A stretch of DNA of 64,000 nt. Origin: a bacterium. GTDB lineage: Bacteria; Vulcanimicrobiota; JABDET01. Under the pieces are notes generated by a model. The model made no database searches. It saw nothing but the letters and a program-made list of their open reading frames with translations, and was not told the origin of the DNA. The translations under genes and the position numbers were made by a program. Where the stretch lies: positions 152,360 through 216,359 of the forward strand of contig JAKAVV010000001.1 of the NCBI GenBank assembly GCA_021817145.1. The letters are read 5' to 3'. This document shows, piece by piece, positions 52,648 through 60,886 of the stretch; within the stretch, counting starts at the first letter, position 1; every line of letters starts with the position of its first letter.

Positions 52648-53354
52648 AATTTATTTTTCTTGCAGGCATCAGTAAACCCTTTAAAAAGAAGGAGAAAATT
52701 TGATAAAATCTCCCGGGCTTCAGGATGCCACTGAACGCCTACGATCCACTGAGATTTTTGATATTCGACCCCTTCTATAATTCCATCTTCTGAGAGCGCT
52801 GTGACAATTAAATTTGGAGCCAATTCTTTCACTGCCTGGTGGTGTCTTGAATTAACTTCTATTTCTTCGCCGCAGCAGCGGCTTAAAAGAGAATCGGGTC
52901 TAATTTTTACTTGATGGCGAACCCTTCTTTTCTCTTCTCGAGTTAAGTGGTTTTGATTTTTATGGGAGAGATGGAGCCCCTCTTTTATTTGGGTTTCTAA
53001 ATCCTGATACAGGGTTCCTTTTAAAGCCACATTTAATATTTGAATTCCTCTGCAAATAGCGAGGATAGGTTTTTTTGAAGATAAAAAATCCTGGATGGTT
53101 TGAAATTCAAAGTGATCCCTTTGTTCATCCGGTTCATCGCAGAAATCCTCTTTTTTCTCCCCATAAAATTTTGGGTGAACGTCCCCTCCTCCTGTTAGAA
53201 GCAGTCCATCTGTTTCAATTAAATGGTCGGAAGTGAAATTGTCTCCAGGGCGAAAGACAATCGGGTTTCCACCTGCTTTTGAAATCGCTTCAATATACTC
53301 TTCATCAGAAGGTTTTTTCAATTGGCCTAAAAGGACTGCGATGTTTGGATTCAT
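52644..53354 (-). CDS. Class I glutamine amidotransferase-like hydrolase (peptidase C26, PuuD-like)
   Basis: A 236-aa enzyme with nucleophile Cys in PILAICRGIQILN, LLTGGGDVHPKFYGE before it and the catalytic His-Glu in GVQWHPEA. The pattern fits gamma-glutamyl-gamma-aminobutyrate hydrolases and related gamma-glutamyl amide hydrolases. It starts 14 bases after the last opp gene, so it may process gamma-glutamyl compounds brought in by that transporter; this is inference. Confidence 0.88.
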   Translation of the reverse strand: MNPNIAVLLGQLKKPSDEEYIEAISKAGGNPIVFRPGDNFTSDHLIETDGLLLTGGGDVHPKFYGEKKEDFCDEPDEQRDHFEFQTIQDFLSSKKPILAICRGIQILNVALKGTLYQDLETQIKEGLHLSHKNQNHLTREEKRRVRHQVKIRPDSLLSRCCGEEIEVNSRHHQAVKELAPNLIVTALSEDGIIEGVEYQKSQWIVGVQWHPEAREILSNFLLLFKGFTDACKKNKL

Positions 53355-53368
53355 GGTATGCCCTCTTA

Positions 53369-54337
53369 TTAGACTCGGATACAGGCGACTTTATGTCCTG
53401 GTTCAATGGTTCTAAGTTCTGGAACCGCTTCTCTGCATTTTTCAATGGCAAGTGGGCAGCGAGTGTTAAAAGGGCAGCCAGGGGGTGGATGAATAGGGGA
53501 GGGAATATCCCCCTGCAGAATGATTCTCTGTCTCTGCTTTTGAATTTCCGGATCTGGAATCGGAATAGCGCTCATTAAAGCTTTTGTGTAAGGGTGAAGA
53601 GGATTGTTATAGAGCTGATTTTTTTCAGCGAATTCCATGAATCTTCCAAGATACATGACAGCCACATGATTAGAGATATGTTTGACAACAGAAAGGTCGT
53701 GCGAAATAAAGAGATAGGTTAGTCTAAATTTTTCTTGAAGCTCCTGCATCAGATTGATGACCTGAGCTTGAATCGAAACATCCAGCGCGCTGACCGGTTC
53801 ATCTGCTACAATAAGTTTGGGTTGAACAGCTAAAGCTCTTGCAATTCCGATTCTCTGCCTCTGCCCTCCGCTGAATTCATGAGGATAACGGTTTGCCTGG
53901 TTGGCATTTAATCCTACCACCTTTAGGAGCTCTTTAACTCTCTCCTGGCTCCCTTTCCCATTGGTTAAATGATGGAGTTTTAAGGGTTCTGCGATAATTC
54001 TCCCTATGGTCATTCTAGGATTCAAAGAAGCATAAGGATCTTGAAAAATGATCTGCATCTTTTTTCTGAGGGAGCGAAGAACTTTGTGGCTGGCTTTAAA
54101 AACATCAACTCCATCAAAAATGACTTCTCCATCTGTCGGTTCATTTAATCTTAAAATAACTCTTCCAAGGGTTGATTTACCAGAGCCGGATTCCCCTACA
54201 ATTCCCAGGGTTTCCCCTTCCTGAACTTCAAAACTGACGTCATCCACTGCCCGCACATTTCCTGTGACTTTTGAAAAGATAAGCCCAGAAGTGATGGGAA
54301 AATACTTTTTTAAATGATTGACAACCAATAGACTCAT
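53369..54337 (-). CDS. oppF: Oligopeptide/dipeptide ABC transporter ATPase (OppF-like)
   Basis: A 322-aa ATPase with Walker A GESGSGKST, signature SGGQRQRIGIARAL, Walker B LIVADEPVSALD and H-loop ISHDLS. The C-terminal oligo_HPY region carries Cys residues (GCPFNTRCPLAIEKC) that bind an Fe-S cluster in some relatives. It partners OppD; the ATG overlaps the oppD stop. Confidence 0.94.
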   Translation of the reverse strand: MSLLVVNHLKKYFPITSGLIFSKVTGNVRAVDDVSFEVQEGETLGIVGESGSGKSTLGRVILRLNEPTDGEVIFDGVDVFKASHKVLRSLRKKMQIIFQDPYASLNPRMTIGRIIAEPLKLHHLTNGKGSQERVKELLKVVGLNANQANRYPHEFSGGQRQRIGIARALAVQPKLIVADEPVSALDVSIQAQVINLMQELQEKFRLTYLFISHDLSVVKHISNHVAVMYLGRFMEFAEKNQLYNNPLHPYTKALMSAIPIPDPEIQKQRQRIILQGDIPSPIHPPPGCPFNTRCPLAIEKCREAVPELRTIEPGHKVACIRV

Positions 54338-55326
54338 CTTTTTACCTGTGATTGAACCTCAACTTTTTCGGAAAGGATGCATCTTGCTTCATGGTTGGGT
54401 TCTACCATTTTCAGATCGGGTTCTGACTGCAGGCACTGCGGTATAACCAGTTTGCAGCGGGGGGCAAAAGTGCAGGAATTTGCTTTCTCTCGTAAAGTAG
54501 GTGGCTGTCCATCAATCGGGATTAATCGTCTGTCTTGGGTTTCATCCAGTCGTGGAAGAGAGGTTAAAAGTCCTGCTGTGTAAGGATGTTTTGGGCTTTT
54601 AAACAGAAGCCGAGATGGCGCTTTTTCAACCGCTCTTCCCGCATACATCACCATCACATCCTCACAAATATCAGCGACAATTCCTAAGTTGTGAGTAATC
54701 AGAATAATGCTGGTTTGAAACTCTTTTTGGAGTTCTTTCATAAGATCTAAAATCTGGGCTTGAACTGTCACGTCCAGGGCGGTTGTAGGTTCATCCGCAA
54801 TCAGCAGAGAAGGGCTGCAGGATAAAGCCATGGCAATCATAGCCCTTTGTCTCATTCCCCCGCTTAATTGATGCGGATAAGCTTGATACCGTTCAACAGG
54901 ATTTGGAATTTTAACTTTTTCAAGCATTTGAATCGCTTCTATTTTTGCCATCTGTTTTCCTATCCTTTTGTGGATTTGAATCGCTTCAGAGATTTGGTCT
55001 CCAATGGTAAAAACAGGGTTTAAAGAAGTCATGGGATCCTGAAAAATAACAGAAATTTTTTTTCCTCGAATTTTGTGCATATCAGATTCTGAGAGGTCCA
55101 GAAGATTTTGATTTTCAAAAAGAATTTTTCCTGAAGCAACCTTTCCTGGGGGGGGGATCAATCTCATGGTGGCTAAAGCAGTCATTGATTTTCCGCACCC
55201 TGATTCCCCTACAATTCCAAGAGTCTTCCCTTTTTCAACTGAAAAGCTCAATCCATCCACTGCTCTGACAATCCCTTCATCTGTAAAAAACTGCACCTGT
55301 AAATCTTGAATCTCAAGAAGAGGCAT
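54334..55326 (-). CDS. oppD: Oligopeptide/dipeptide ABC transporter ATPase (OppD-like)
   Basis: A 330-aa ATPase with Walker A GESGCGKSM, signature LSGGMRQRAMIAMAL, Walker B LLIADEPTTALD and H-loop ITHNLG. The C-terminal region has the oligo_HPY-type SCTFAPRCKLVIPQC. It starts 6 bases after oppC. Confidence 0.94.
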   Translation of the reverse strand: MPLLEIQDLQVQFFTDEGIVRAVDGLSFSVEKGKTLGIVGESGCGKSMTALATMRLIPPPGKVASGKILFENQNLLDLSESDMHKIRGKKISVIFQDPMTSLNPVFTIGDQISEAIQIHKRIGKQMAKIEAIQMLEKVKIPNPVERYQAYPHQLSGGMRQRAMIAMALSCSPSLLIADEPTTALDVTVQAQILDLMKELQKEFQTSIILITHNLGIVADICEDVMVMYAGRAVEKAPSRLLFKSPKHPYTAGLLTSLPRLDETQDRRLIPIDGQPPTLREKANSCTFAPRCKLVIPQCLQSEPDLKMVEPNHEARCILSEKVEVQSQVKR

Positions 55327-55332
55327 CTTTTT

Positions 55333-56679
55333 TCATCTCCTCATTTTTGGATCAAAAGCGTCTCTGAGTCCATCACCTAAAAGATTAAAGGCTAAAACTG
55401 TAAGAATAATAAAGAATCCTGGCAGCAGAATCCATGGATAATGGATCAAAGCAATGACATTTTGCGCTTCTGTCAGCATATTTCCCCAACTGGCTTTAGG
55501 CTGCTGAATTCCCAGATCCAGAAAACTTAAAAAAGCTTCCAGCAAAATATAATTTGGGATGCTGAGTGTCATTAAAACGATAATTTGGGAAAAAGTGTTT
55601 GGAATAATATGGCGGATAATTGTTCTAAGATTGCTGCAGCCAATCCCTTCTGCTGCCATGACATATTCTCTTTCCCGCAGTGAAAGCACCATCCCTCGAA
55701 CAATTCGGGCAATAAAGGGCCAGCTGATAAAAGAAATGATAAAAATAATCATAAAATAGACATCTACAGAGGAGATATTCTCAGGAATCACAGCCCGTAA
55801 AGCTAAAAGCAGATACAAAGAGGGGATTGTCATCAGCATTTCTCCGAATCTCTGGATCCAGTTGTCAATATCTATCGCTGGTTTTAACCAGCTTTTATTT
55901 CCTGACAAAAACCCTCCAATGGTTAGCAGAATCCTTGCGGCTAAAGCGATCGCAGCACCTGTTAATGCGCCATTTCGCAAGTACAGCATGGATTCATGAT
56001 GTTTGATACCTGTATAAAGCCCGATTCCTGATCCCAATAAAAGAAGAGAAATCTCCCACCAGATCCCCAGTTTAATTGGTTTCCCAGCATAAAATCCCGA
56101 TATTCCTCCGATTAACATTCCAAAACTGTAGCTGATTAAGACCCCGAATAGTCCTATTGTTAATGAGATTCGAGATCCATATAAAATTCGCGAAAAAATA
56201 TCTCTCCCTAGTCTGCCGCTGCCTAAAAGGTAAATTCGAGCTGGTGGGCTGACCCCAAAAAGCCTCATTTTCATAGGAATAAATCCAAGAAGATAATGTG
56301 TTTTTGCTTGAGGCATCGTATAAAAGAAATGAATGGGATACCGTTTTGATGTGATGGCCACGTATTTGTTAGAAAAAGGGGGAGTTTCGATATAATTATA
56401 AATAAAAGGATCAAGATGAAATTTCCCCTGTTGATCAAAGAAGTGTATCGCGACAGGAGGCATATAAGGTTTGCGGTGATCCGCAAAAGTCTGAGGATAA
56501 GGAGCAATAAAATCTGCAAAAATCATTAGAAAATAAAGAACGACTAAAATCCAGAAACCCGCTAACGCCAATTTATTTTTTTTCAACTGACGAAACGCGA
56601 TCTGCCATTCAGATTTAGGTTTAGTTTCTTTAATAACCTCGATCTTTAATTTCTGATTTTCTATGGGTTGAACCGCCAT
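55333..56679 (-). CDS. oppC: Oligopeptide ABC transporter permease (OppC-like), enlarged
   Basis: A 448-aa permease, about 150 residues longer than usual. The N-terminal helix (about 38-58) is followed by an unusually long periplasmic stretch (about 60-150, rich in Tyr, Phe and Pro). In the membrane domain an extra helical insertion (IKLGIWWEISLLLLGSGIGL and a second segment) separates the first core helices from the rest. The coupling loop is AAEGIGCSNLRTIIRHIIPN. The core motifs are intact, so it should work. Confidence 0.92.
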   Translation of the reverse strand: MAVQPIENQKLKIEVIKETKPKSEWQIAFRQLKKNKLALAGFWILVVLYFLMIFADFIAPYPQTFADHRKPYMPPVAIHFFDQQGKFHLDPFIYNYIETPPFSNKYVAITSKRYPIHFFYTMPQAKTHYLLGFIPMKMRLFGVSPPARIYLLGSGRLGRDIFSRILYGSRISLTIGLFGVLISYSFGMLIGGISGFYAGKPIKLGIWWEISLLLLGSGIGLYTGIKHHESMLYLRNGALTGAAIALAARILLTIGGFLSGNKSWLKPAIDIDNWIQRFGEMLMTIPSLYLLLALRAVIPENISSVDVYFMIIFIISFISWPFIARIVRGMVLSLREREYVMAAEGIGCSNLRTIIRHIIPNTFSQIIVLMTLSIPNYILLEAFLSFLDLGIQQPKASWGNMLTEAQNVIALIHYPWILLPGFFIILTVLAFNLLGDGLRDAFDPKMRR

Positions 56680-56686
56680 TTACATT

Positions 56687-57949
56687 TTAACTCCCGTATC
56701 GAATTCTTGGGTCTGACCAGGCAAGCAGAATATCTCCAATAAGATTTCCGATAATGAGAAAAAGCCCTGAAATCATGACATCCCCCATGACCAGGTATAA
56801 ATCTTTTTCCAGGATTGCTCTATAAATTAAATATCCGAGGCCAGGCCAATTCATTACAATTTCAATGGTTAAGATTCCAGAGATTAAACTTCCTAACTGA
56901 AACCCAAAAAGAGTGATGATCGGGTTTAAGGCATTTCTAAAAACATGTTTGAAAATGACATTTTTTTCGGTGACCCCTTTTGCTCGGGCTGTTGTCACAT
57001 ATTCGGCTCTAAGAACTTCAAGGGTGCTTGCTCTCATTTGCCTTAACATATAGGCAACACTGACAACAGATTCTACAAGAGTTGGAAGAGCTAAATGGCG
57101 GAGCAGATCTAAGAATTTACCCCAGGGGGAAAGAAAATAATAATCAGGGGAGGTGGCTCCTCCAATTGGAAAGTTCGCTTTTTGAAAGAGATAATAAACT
57201 CCTAAAAGGATGGAAAAAGAGAGGATCCCTGTTAAAATGCTTCCACCCAGGAATCTGAATATGTTTTCTGTCCACTGCCTCCATTTTTCTTTTTTGCCAG
57301 GTTGATGCTGGAGTGAAAAAAATCCTCCTAAAACCGCGATGACGAGGGAGATAATTTCAAGGATAGGGATCGCGTCATGAAAAGGGAAAAGTTTGGCTCG
57401 AGCCGCTAAAAAAAGAACGAGAAGAGCAAGAAAAAAATCAGGGATTGCATACCCTATATAGGAATAAAAAATGGTTGCTTGATCAAAATATTTTCCCTGC
57501 TTAACAGCGGAAAGGGTGCCTAAGGGGAGAGCAATAGCCCAACTGACAATGGTGATCGCTATGGCTAAAACTAAAGTATTAATCATGGGATGCCATAAAA
57601 CTTTTGCGATAGGTTCTCTATAAGCGAAAGAGATTCCAAAATTAAAAGCTCTCCAGGAGTGGATATTCCATGTCCACCAGTAATGCAAATTCCACCAGTT
57701 GTATTTTTTCCAATGCTGAGGATGAGGCAGAATCCCTCTAATCCAGCGGTAATACTGCACATACCAGGGTTTGTTCAATCCGAATTGGCGTTCCATTTCA
57801 TGCAGCACGCGCTTTGTAATATGAGGGTTTAATTTAAGAATATCCAGATAATTTCCAGGGGCTAACTGCATAATTAAAAAAGAGATAAAAGAAATACCGA
57901 ACAGTAATATGACCATACTGATCATTCTTTTTACAATGTATCGTATCAT
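56687..57949 (-). CDS. oppB: Oligopeptide ABC transporter permease (OppB-like), enlarged
   Basis: A 420-aa permease, about 100 residues longer than typical. It has the N-terminal helix (MISMVILLFGISFISFLIMQ), then a Trp/Tyr/His-rich periplasmic loop (HWKKYNWWNLHYWWTWNIHS), core helices, an extra membrane insertion (about 200-260) and the coupling loop TTARAKGVTEKNVIFKHVFRNA. It overlaps oppA by ATGA. Confidence 0.92.
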   Translation of the reverse strand: MIRYIVKRMISMVILLFGISFISFLIMQLAPGNYLDILKLNPHITKRVLHEMERQFGLNKPWYVQYYRWIRGILPHPQHWKKYNWWNLHYWWTWNIHSWRAFNFGISFAYREPIAKVLWHPMINTLVLAIAITIVSWAIALPLGTLSAVKQGKYFDQATIFYSYIGYAIPDFFLALLVLFLAARAKLFPFHDAIPILEIISLVIAVLGGFFSLQHQPGKKEKWRQWTENIFRFLGGSILTGILSFSILLGVYYLFQKANFPIGGATSPDYYFLSPWGKFLDLLRHLALPTLVESVVSVAYMLRQMRASTLEVLRAEYVTTARAKGVTEKNVIFKHVFRNALNPIITLFGFQLGSLISGILTIEIVMNWPGLGYLIYRAILEKDLYLVMGDVMISGLFLIIGNLIGDILLAWSDPRIRYGS

Positions 57950-59781
57950 CTGCCGCGCTTTATATAGGCTTGAGCCATGAGCATATCATCTGTCGAATTA
58001 TAAGTTAAATACTCTCCAATAACCGTTGGATCCGCGTTCCCAACGTTGTTTTTAAATGCAAAGAGTTGATCTCTTACCGGTAAAAGAATTTGGGGAACCT
58101 CAGTATATAAGATTTGTTCCAGTTTGTCATAGATTTTCTTTCTCTTTTTTATGTTATAAGTGCCGATTCCTTCATTTGCCAGTTTGTCAATTTCAGCTTC
58201 CCAGCGGGTTGCTGGTTTTTTCTGCATAGGATACCACTGGTGGTCTTCAGCATTGGAAAGCCAAAAATCATCGTTTTCAGATGGTTCAATATCCCCTGAT
58301 CCGATCCAGCCGAGCAGAATGGCTTCATAATCAAAATTACTGTCGAGTTTTGTGATTAAGGTGTTGAAATCAATGGAATGGAAATGGACTTTGATCCCCA
58401 TTTTTGCCAATTCACTTTGGAAAAGTTCCCCTTTTAGAAGCCGGATCGTATTCCCTGAGTTTGTTAAAAGGGTAAATTCAACCCGATTCCCATACTGGTC
58501 ATACATTTTTCCGTTCTTCCAGTGAAATCCGGCTTCTTTAAAAAGTTCTCTAGCTTTTTTCGGATCGTAATGATAAACAGGAACATTGGGATCGTACCAG
58601 GGGGATCCTGGAGAAAAATCTTCAATATCATTATATCCCAATCCATTATAAACCAGTTTGATCATGGTTTTGCGATCAATGGAATAAGCGATCCCTTGTC
58701 TGAAAAGTTCATTGGTGAACCAGCGGTACTTCACTTTGCTTAAAAATTTAGAATGAGGATTTTCATTGAATATGACGATGGATTGTTCATCCCCTGGTCC
58801 CATGTTTAGAATATGATAATCCCCCCTTTTTTCTCCTGCTTTTAAATCATTGTAAAACTTAGGAGGAAATACAGGGAAAGCATCAATATCCCCTGAAATG
58901 AATTTTAAAAACCAGGTATTGTAATCCCGAACATAAGTAATCACAATGTGATTTAGATAAGGAAGCCTCTGCCCTTTTATATCTTTAGCGTAAAAATAAG
59001 GGTTTCGGGTTAAAATCAATCTTTCTTGGGGGTCGTACTCTTGAATTTCATAAGCTCCTGAAACAATGATTTTGTCAGGGGGGGTGCTTACTCCATAAAC
59101 CGATTCAAACTCGTGATCTCGATACGCTTTTTCAAGAGACTTTTTTGAAACAATAGGCATGGACCCATCAGCAAAAAGAAAAGCGCTGTCAGGACCGGGG
59201 AGAATAAAACGGACAGTGGTTGGATTCACTTCTTCAACTTGAATGGGTTTTCCATTAACGAATAAATAAGAGGAGGAGAGATTAGGAACATTGGGATCCT
59301 CCATGACTTTATAAGAAAAAACCACATCTGCTGCTGTTAGTGGTTTCCCATTAGACCATTTCAGCCCTTTTCTTAAATAAAAAGTCCAGATGAGTTTATT
59401 TTTAGAATGAGTCCATTTGTAAGCCAGCCCTGAGACGATTTTATTGGTTTTGTAATTGTAGTCAATCAAACCTGAAAAAAGCTGGCTTGCCAGTTCAGCG
59501 CTTGTGGCATCATCAGCTGTAATTGGATTAAACGTTTGGGGTCCTGTGCCAAAATCGGCAAGGCTTAAAGTTCCGCCGTAATATCCTGGTTTGCAGCGGG
59601 TGATAATTCTCCAGGGTTTGACATGAATATTGGCAAAGGGTGGAGGAGCGTAAGATTTAGCTGCTGATAAAGCAGAACACCCTGAGAGAGAAAAAAGAGG
59701 AAAAAGGATGAGTAAAATTCCACAGATAATCGTTCGGACAGACAGAAAGAGTTTTCGTAAGCGCTTGGGGATTATATTCAT
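57946..59781 (-). CDS. oppA: Oligopeptide-binding lipoprotein (SBP family 5, OppA-like)
   Basis: A 611-aa substrate-binding protein with a lipoprotein signal: basic N-terminus, hydrophobic core and lipobox LSGC (Cys35). The body matches family 5 binding proteins (FNPITADDATSAELASQLFS, GLKWSNGKPLTAADVVFSYK, RQGIAYSIDRKTMIKLVYNG). It delivers peptides or similar ligands to the OppBC permease. It starts 12 bases after secG. Confidence 0.94.
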   Translation of the reverse strand: MNIIPKRLRKLFLSVRTIICGILLILFPLFSLSGCSALSAAKSYAPPPFANIHVKPWRIITRCKPGYYGGTLSLADFGTGPQTFNPITADDATSAELASQLFSGLIDYNYKTNKIVSGLAYKWTHSKNKLIWTFYLRKGLKWSNGKPLTAADVVFSYKVMEDPNVPNLSSSYLFVNGKPIQVEEVNPTTVRFILPGPDSAFLFADGSMPIVSKKSLEKAYRDHEFESVYGVSTPPDKIIVSGAYEIQEYDPQERLILTRNPYFYAKDIKGQRLPYLNHIVITYVRDYNTWFLKFISGDIDAFPVFPPKFYNDLKAGEKRGDYHILNMGPGDEQSIVIFNENPHSKFLSKVKYRWFTNELFRQGIAYSIDRKTMIKLVYNGLGYNDIEDFSPGSPWYDPNVPVYHYDPKKARELFKEAGFHWKNGKMYDQYGNRVEFTLLTNSGNTIRLLKGELFQSELAKMGIKVHFHSIDFNTLITKLDSNFDYEAILLGWIGSGDIEPSENDDFWLSNAEDHQWYPMQKKPATRWEAEIDKLANEGIGTYNIKKRKKIYDKLEQILYTEVPQILLPVRDQLFAFKNNVGNADPTVIGEYLTYNSTDDMLMAQAYIKRGR

Positions 59782-59793
59782 AAGCTGCTGAGG

Positions 59794-60042
59794 TTAATAT
59801 TTAAGAATCACAATGATCGTAGAGAGGATTAAAAAGCTCCATGCAAGCCAAGCTGTAATCCGAGCAATTTGGTCATCCATGGTTTTTTTGCGAAGATAAG
59901 GAGCAGCTTCGATTTTACCTCCGACCAATCCAATTCCTGACATTCCTTCATTTTTGCTGGTTTGCGAAGTAACCGCGATAATCAGGGCTAAAGCAATAAT
60001 AAAGTAAACCGCTAACAAAATATCCATTAAAATTGCTGGCAT
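59794..60042 (-). CDS. secG: Preprotein translocase subunit SecG
   Basis: An 82-aa inner-membrane protein with two helices (about 8-25 and 65-81) and the family linker GMSGIGLVGGK between them, with the basic segment LRKKTMDDQIARIT before the second. SecG assists the SecYEG channel. AGGAGG precedes the ATG. It is the first gene of the long run into opp, amidotransferase and guaA. Confidence 0.9.
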   Translation of the reverse strand: MPAILMDILLAVYFIIALALIIAVTSQTSKNEGMSGIGLVGGKIEAAPYLRKKTMDDQIARITAWLAWSFLILSTIIVILKY

Positions 60043-60157
60043 GAATACCTCCTGTTTTTCATGAATAAATTACCTTTTGTCTTTCTCATTCAAATCTTCT
60101 TATCTCGACCAATAAATGAACTCTTTACTAGATTTCGCTTTTCAAAAGTTCTTCCCT

Positions 60158-60847
60158 TCACTGAATCAATGGATGGATATTTTTTTGAAACTTTTCTGCT
60201 GCCTCAATTCCTTTTTTTGCCTCGGACTGAGAGGGTTCACCATGTGGCAGCAGCCCTTGTTCATTAGGGTATCTCCCTCTGTAAACACTATTTAAGAAAA
60301 TGATTTCGTCCATGTCAAGGTTTATACTCCACCCCAGTTTATTTACTTTTTCTAACAGTTCAACAAGGTCATGAGTCCTCTGCGGAGCCTTTCCTTTTTC
60401 CAAAATCAATGCTTTTAAACCCTTTTCAACTGACTGCTGGGCATGATAACAGGAAGCCCGATATTTTGCATGCTCATATAAAATCGCGGCTGCTTCCAGT
60501 TCTTCCTGCGCGTCTTTTAGACAGTTCTCTGTCTCTTTGCGCATGTAAAGCACCTTGCCTTTCTCTAAAATTTCTTCTATAAATGGACTTCCCATTGAGA
60601 ATAATCTTCGAATTTCGGTGGGAGTATAAACCAGAAGGTCAAGAGGGATTGTTCGTGGAGAGAGAAGAGTCTCGACCTCTATGATGCGATCAATAAACCC
60701 TTTGGAAGTGCGCTTAATAATAAGAAGATCAATGTCTCTTCCTTTTCGAACTCCTGCTTTTGCCGTAGAGCCGTACAGGATGATTCGATCAGGTTTGTAA
60801 GAATAAGTCAGTTTTTGCACAACTTCTTTCAAGGTTGTGAATTTCAC
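60158..60847 (-). CDS. MNT-HEPN fusion protein (nucleotidyltransferase plus HEPN)
   Basis: The track ORF (to 61330) overlaps the hsdM remnant and is too long; the GTG at 60847 gives 229 residues that are all domain. The N-terminal part is a minimal nucleotidyltransferase: GSTAKAGVRKGRDIDLLI plus a third Asp in IPLDLLVY. The C-terminal part is a HEPN domain with RASCYH (RX4H) and HAQQSVEKGLKAL. Two separate genes usually form HEPN/MNT toxin-antitoxin pairs in which the MNT modifies the HEPN toxin; here they are one chain. The HEPN lacks the Tyr of the RX4HXY motif, so its activity is uncertain. Confidence 0.8.
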   Translation of the reverse strand: MKFTTLKEVVQKLTYSYKPDRIILYGSTAKAGVRKGRDIDLLIIKRTSKGFIDRIIEVETLLSPRTIPLDLLVYTPTEIRRLFSMGSPFIEEILEKGKVLYMRKETENCLKDAQEELEAAAILYEHAKYRASCYHAQQSVEKGLKALILEKGKAPQRTHDLVELLEKVNKLGWSINLDMDEIIFLNSVYRGRYPNEQGLLPHGEPSQSEAKKGIEAAEKFQKNIHPLIQ

Positions 60848-60886
60848 CCTTAAAGCTTCTTTTTCTCCTGCGCCCTTCCTGTATAA

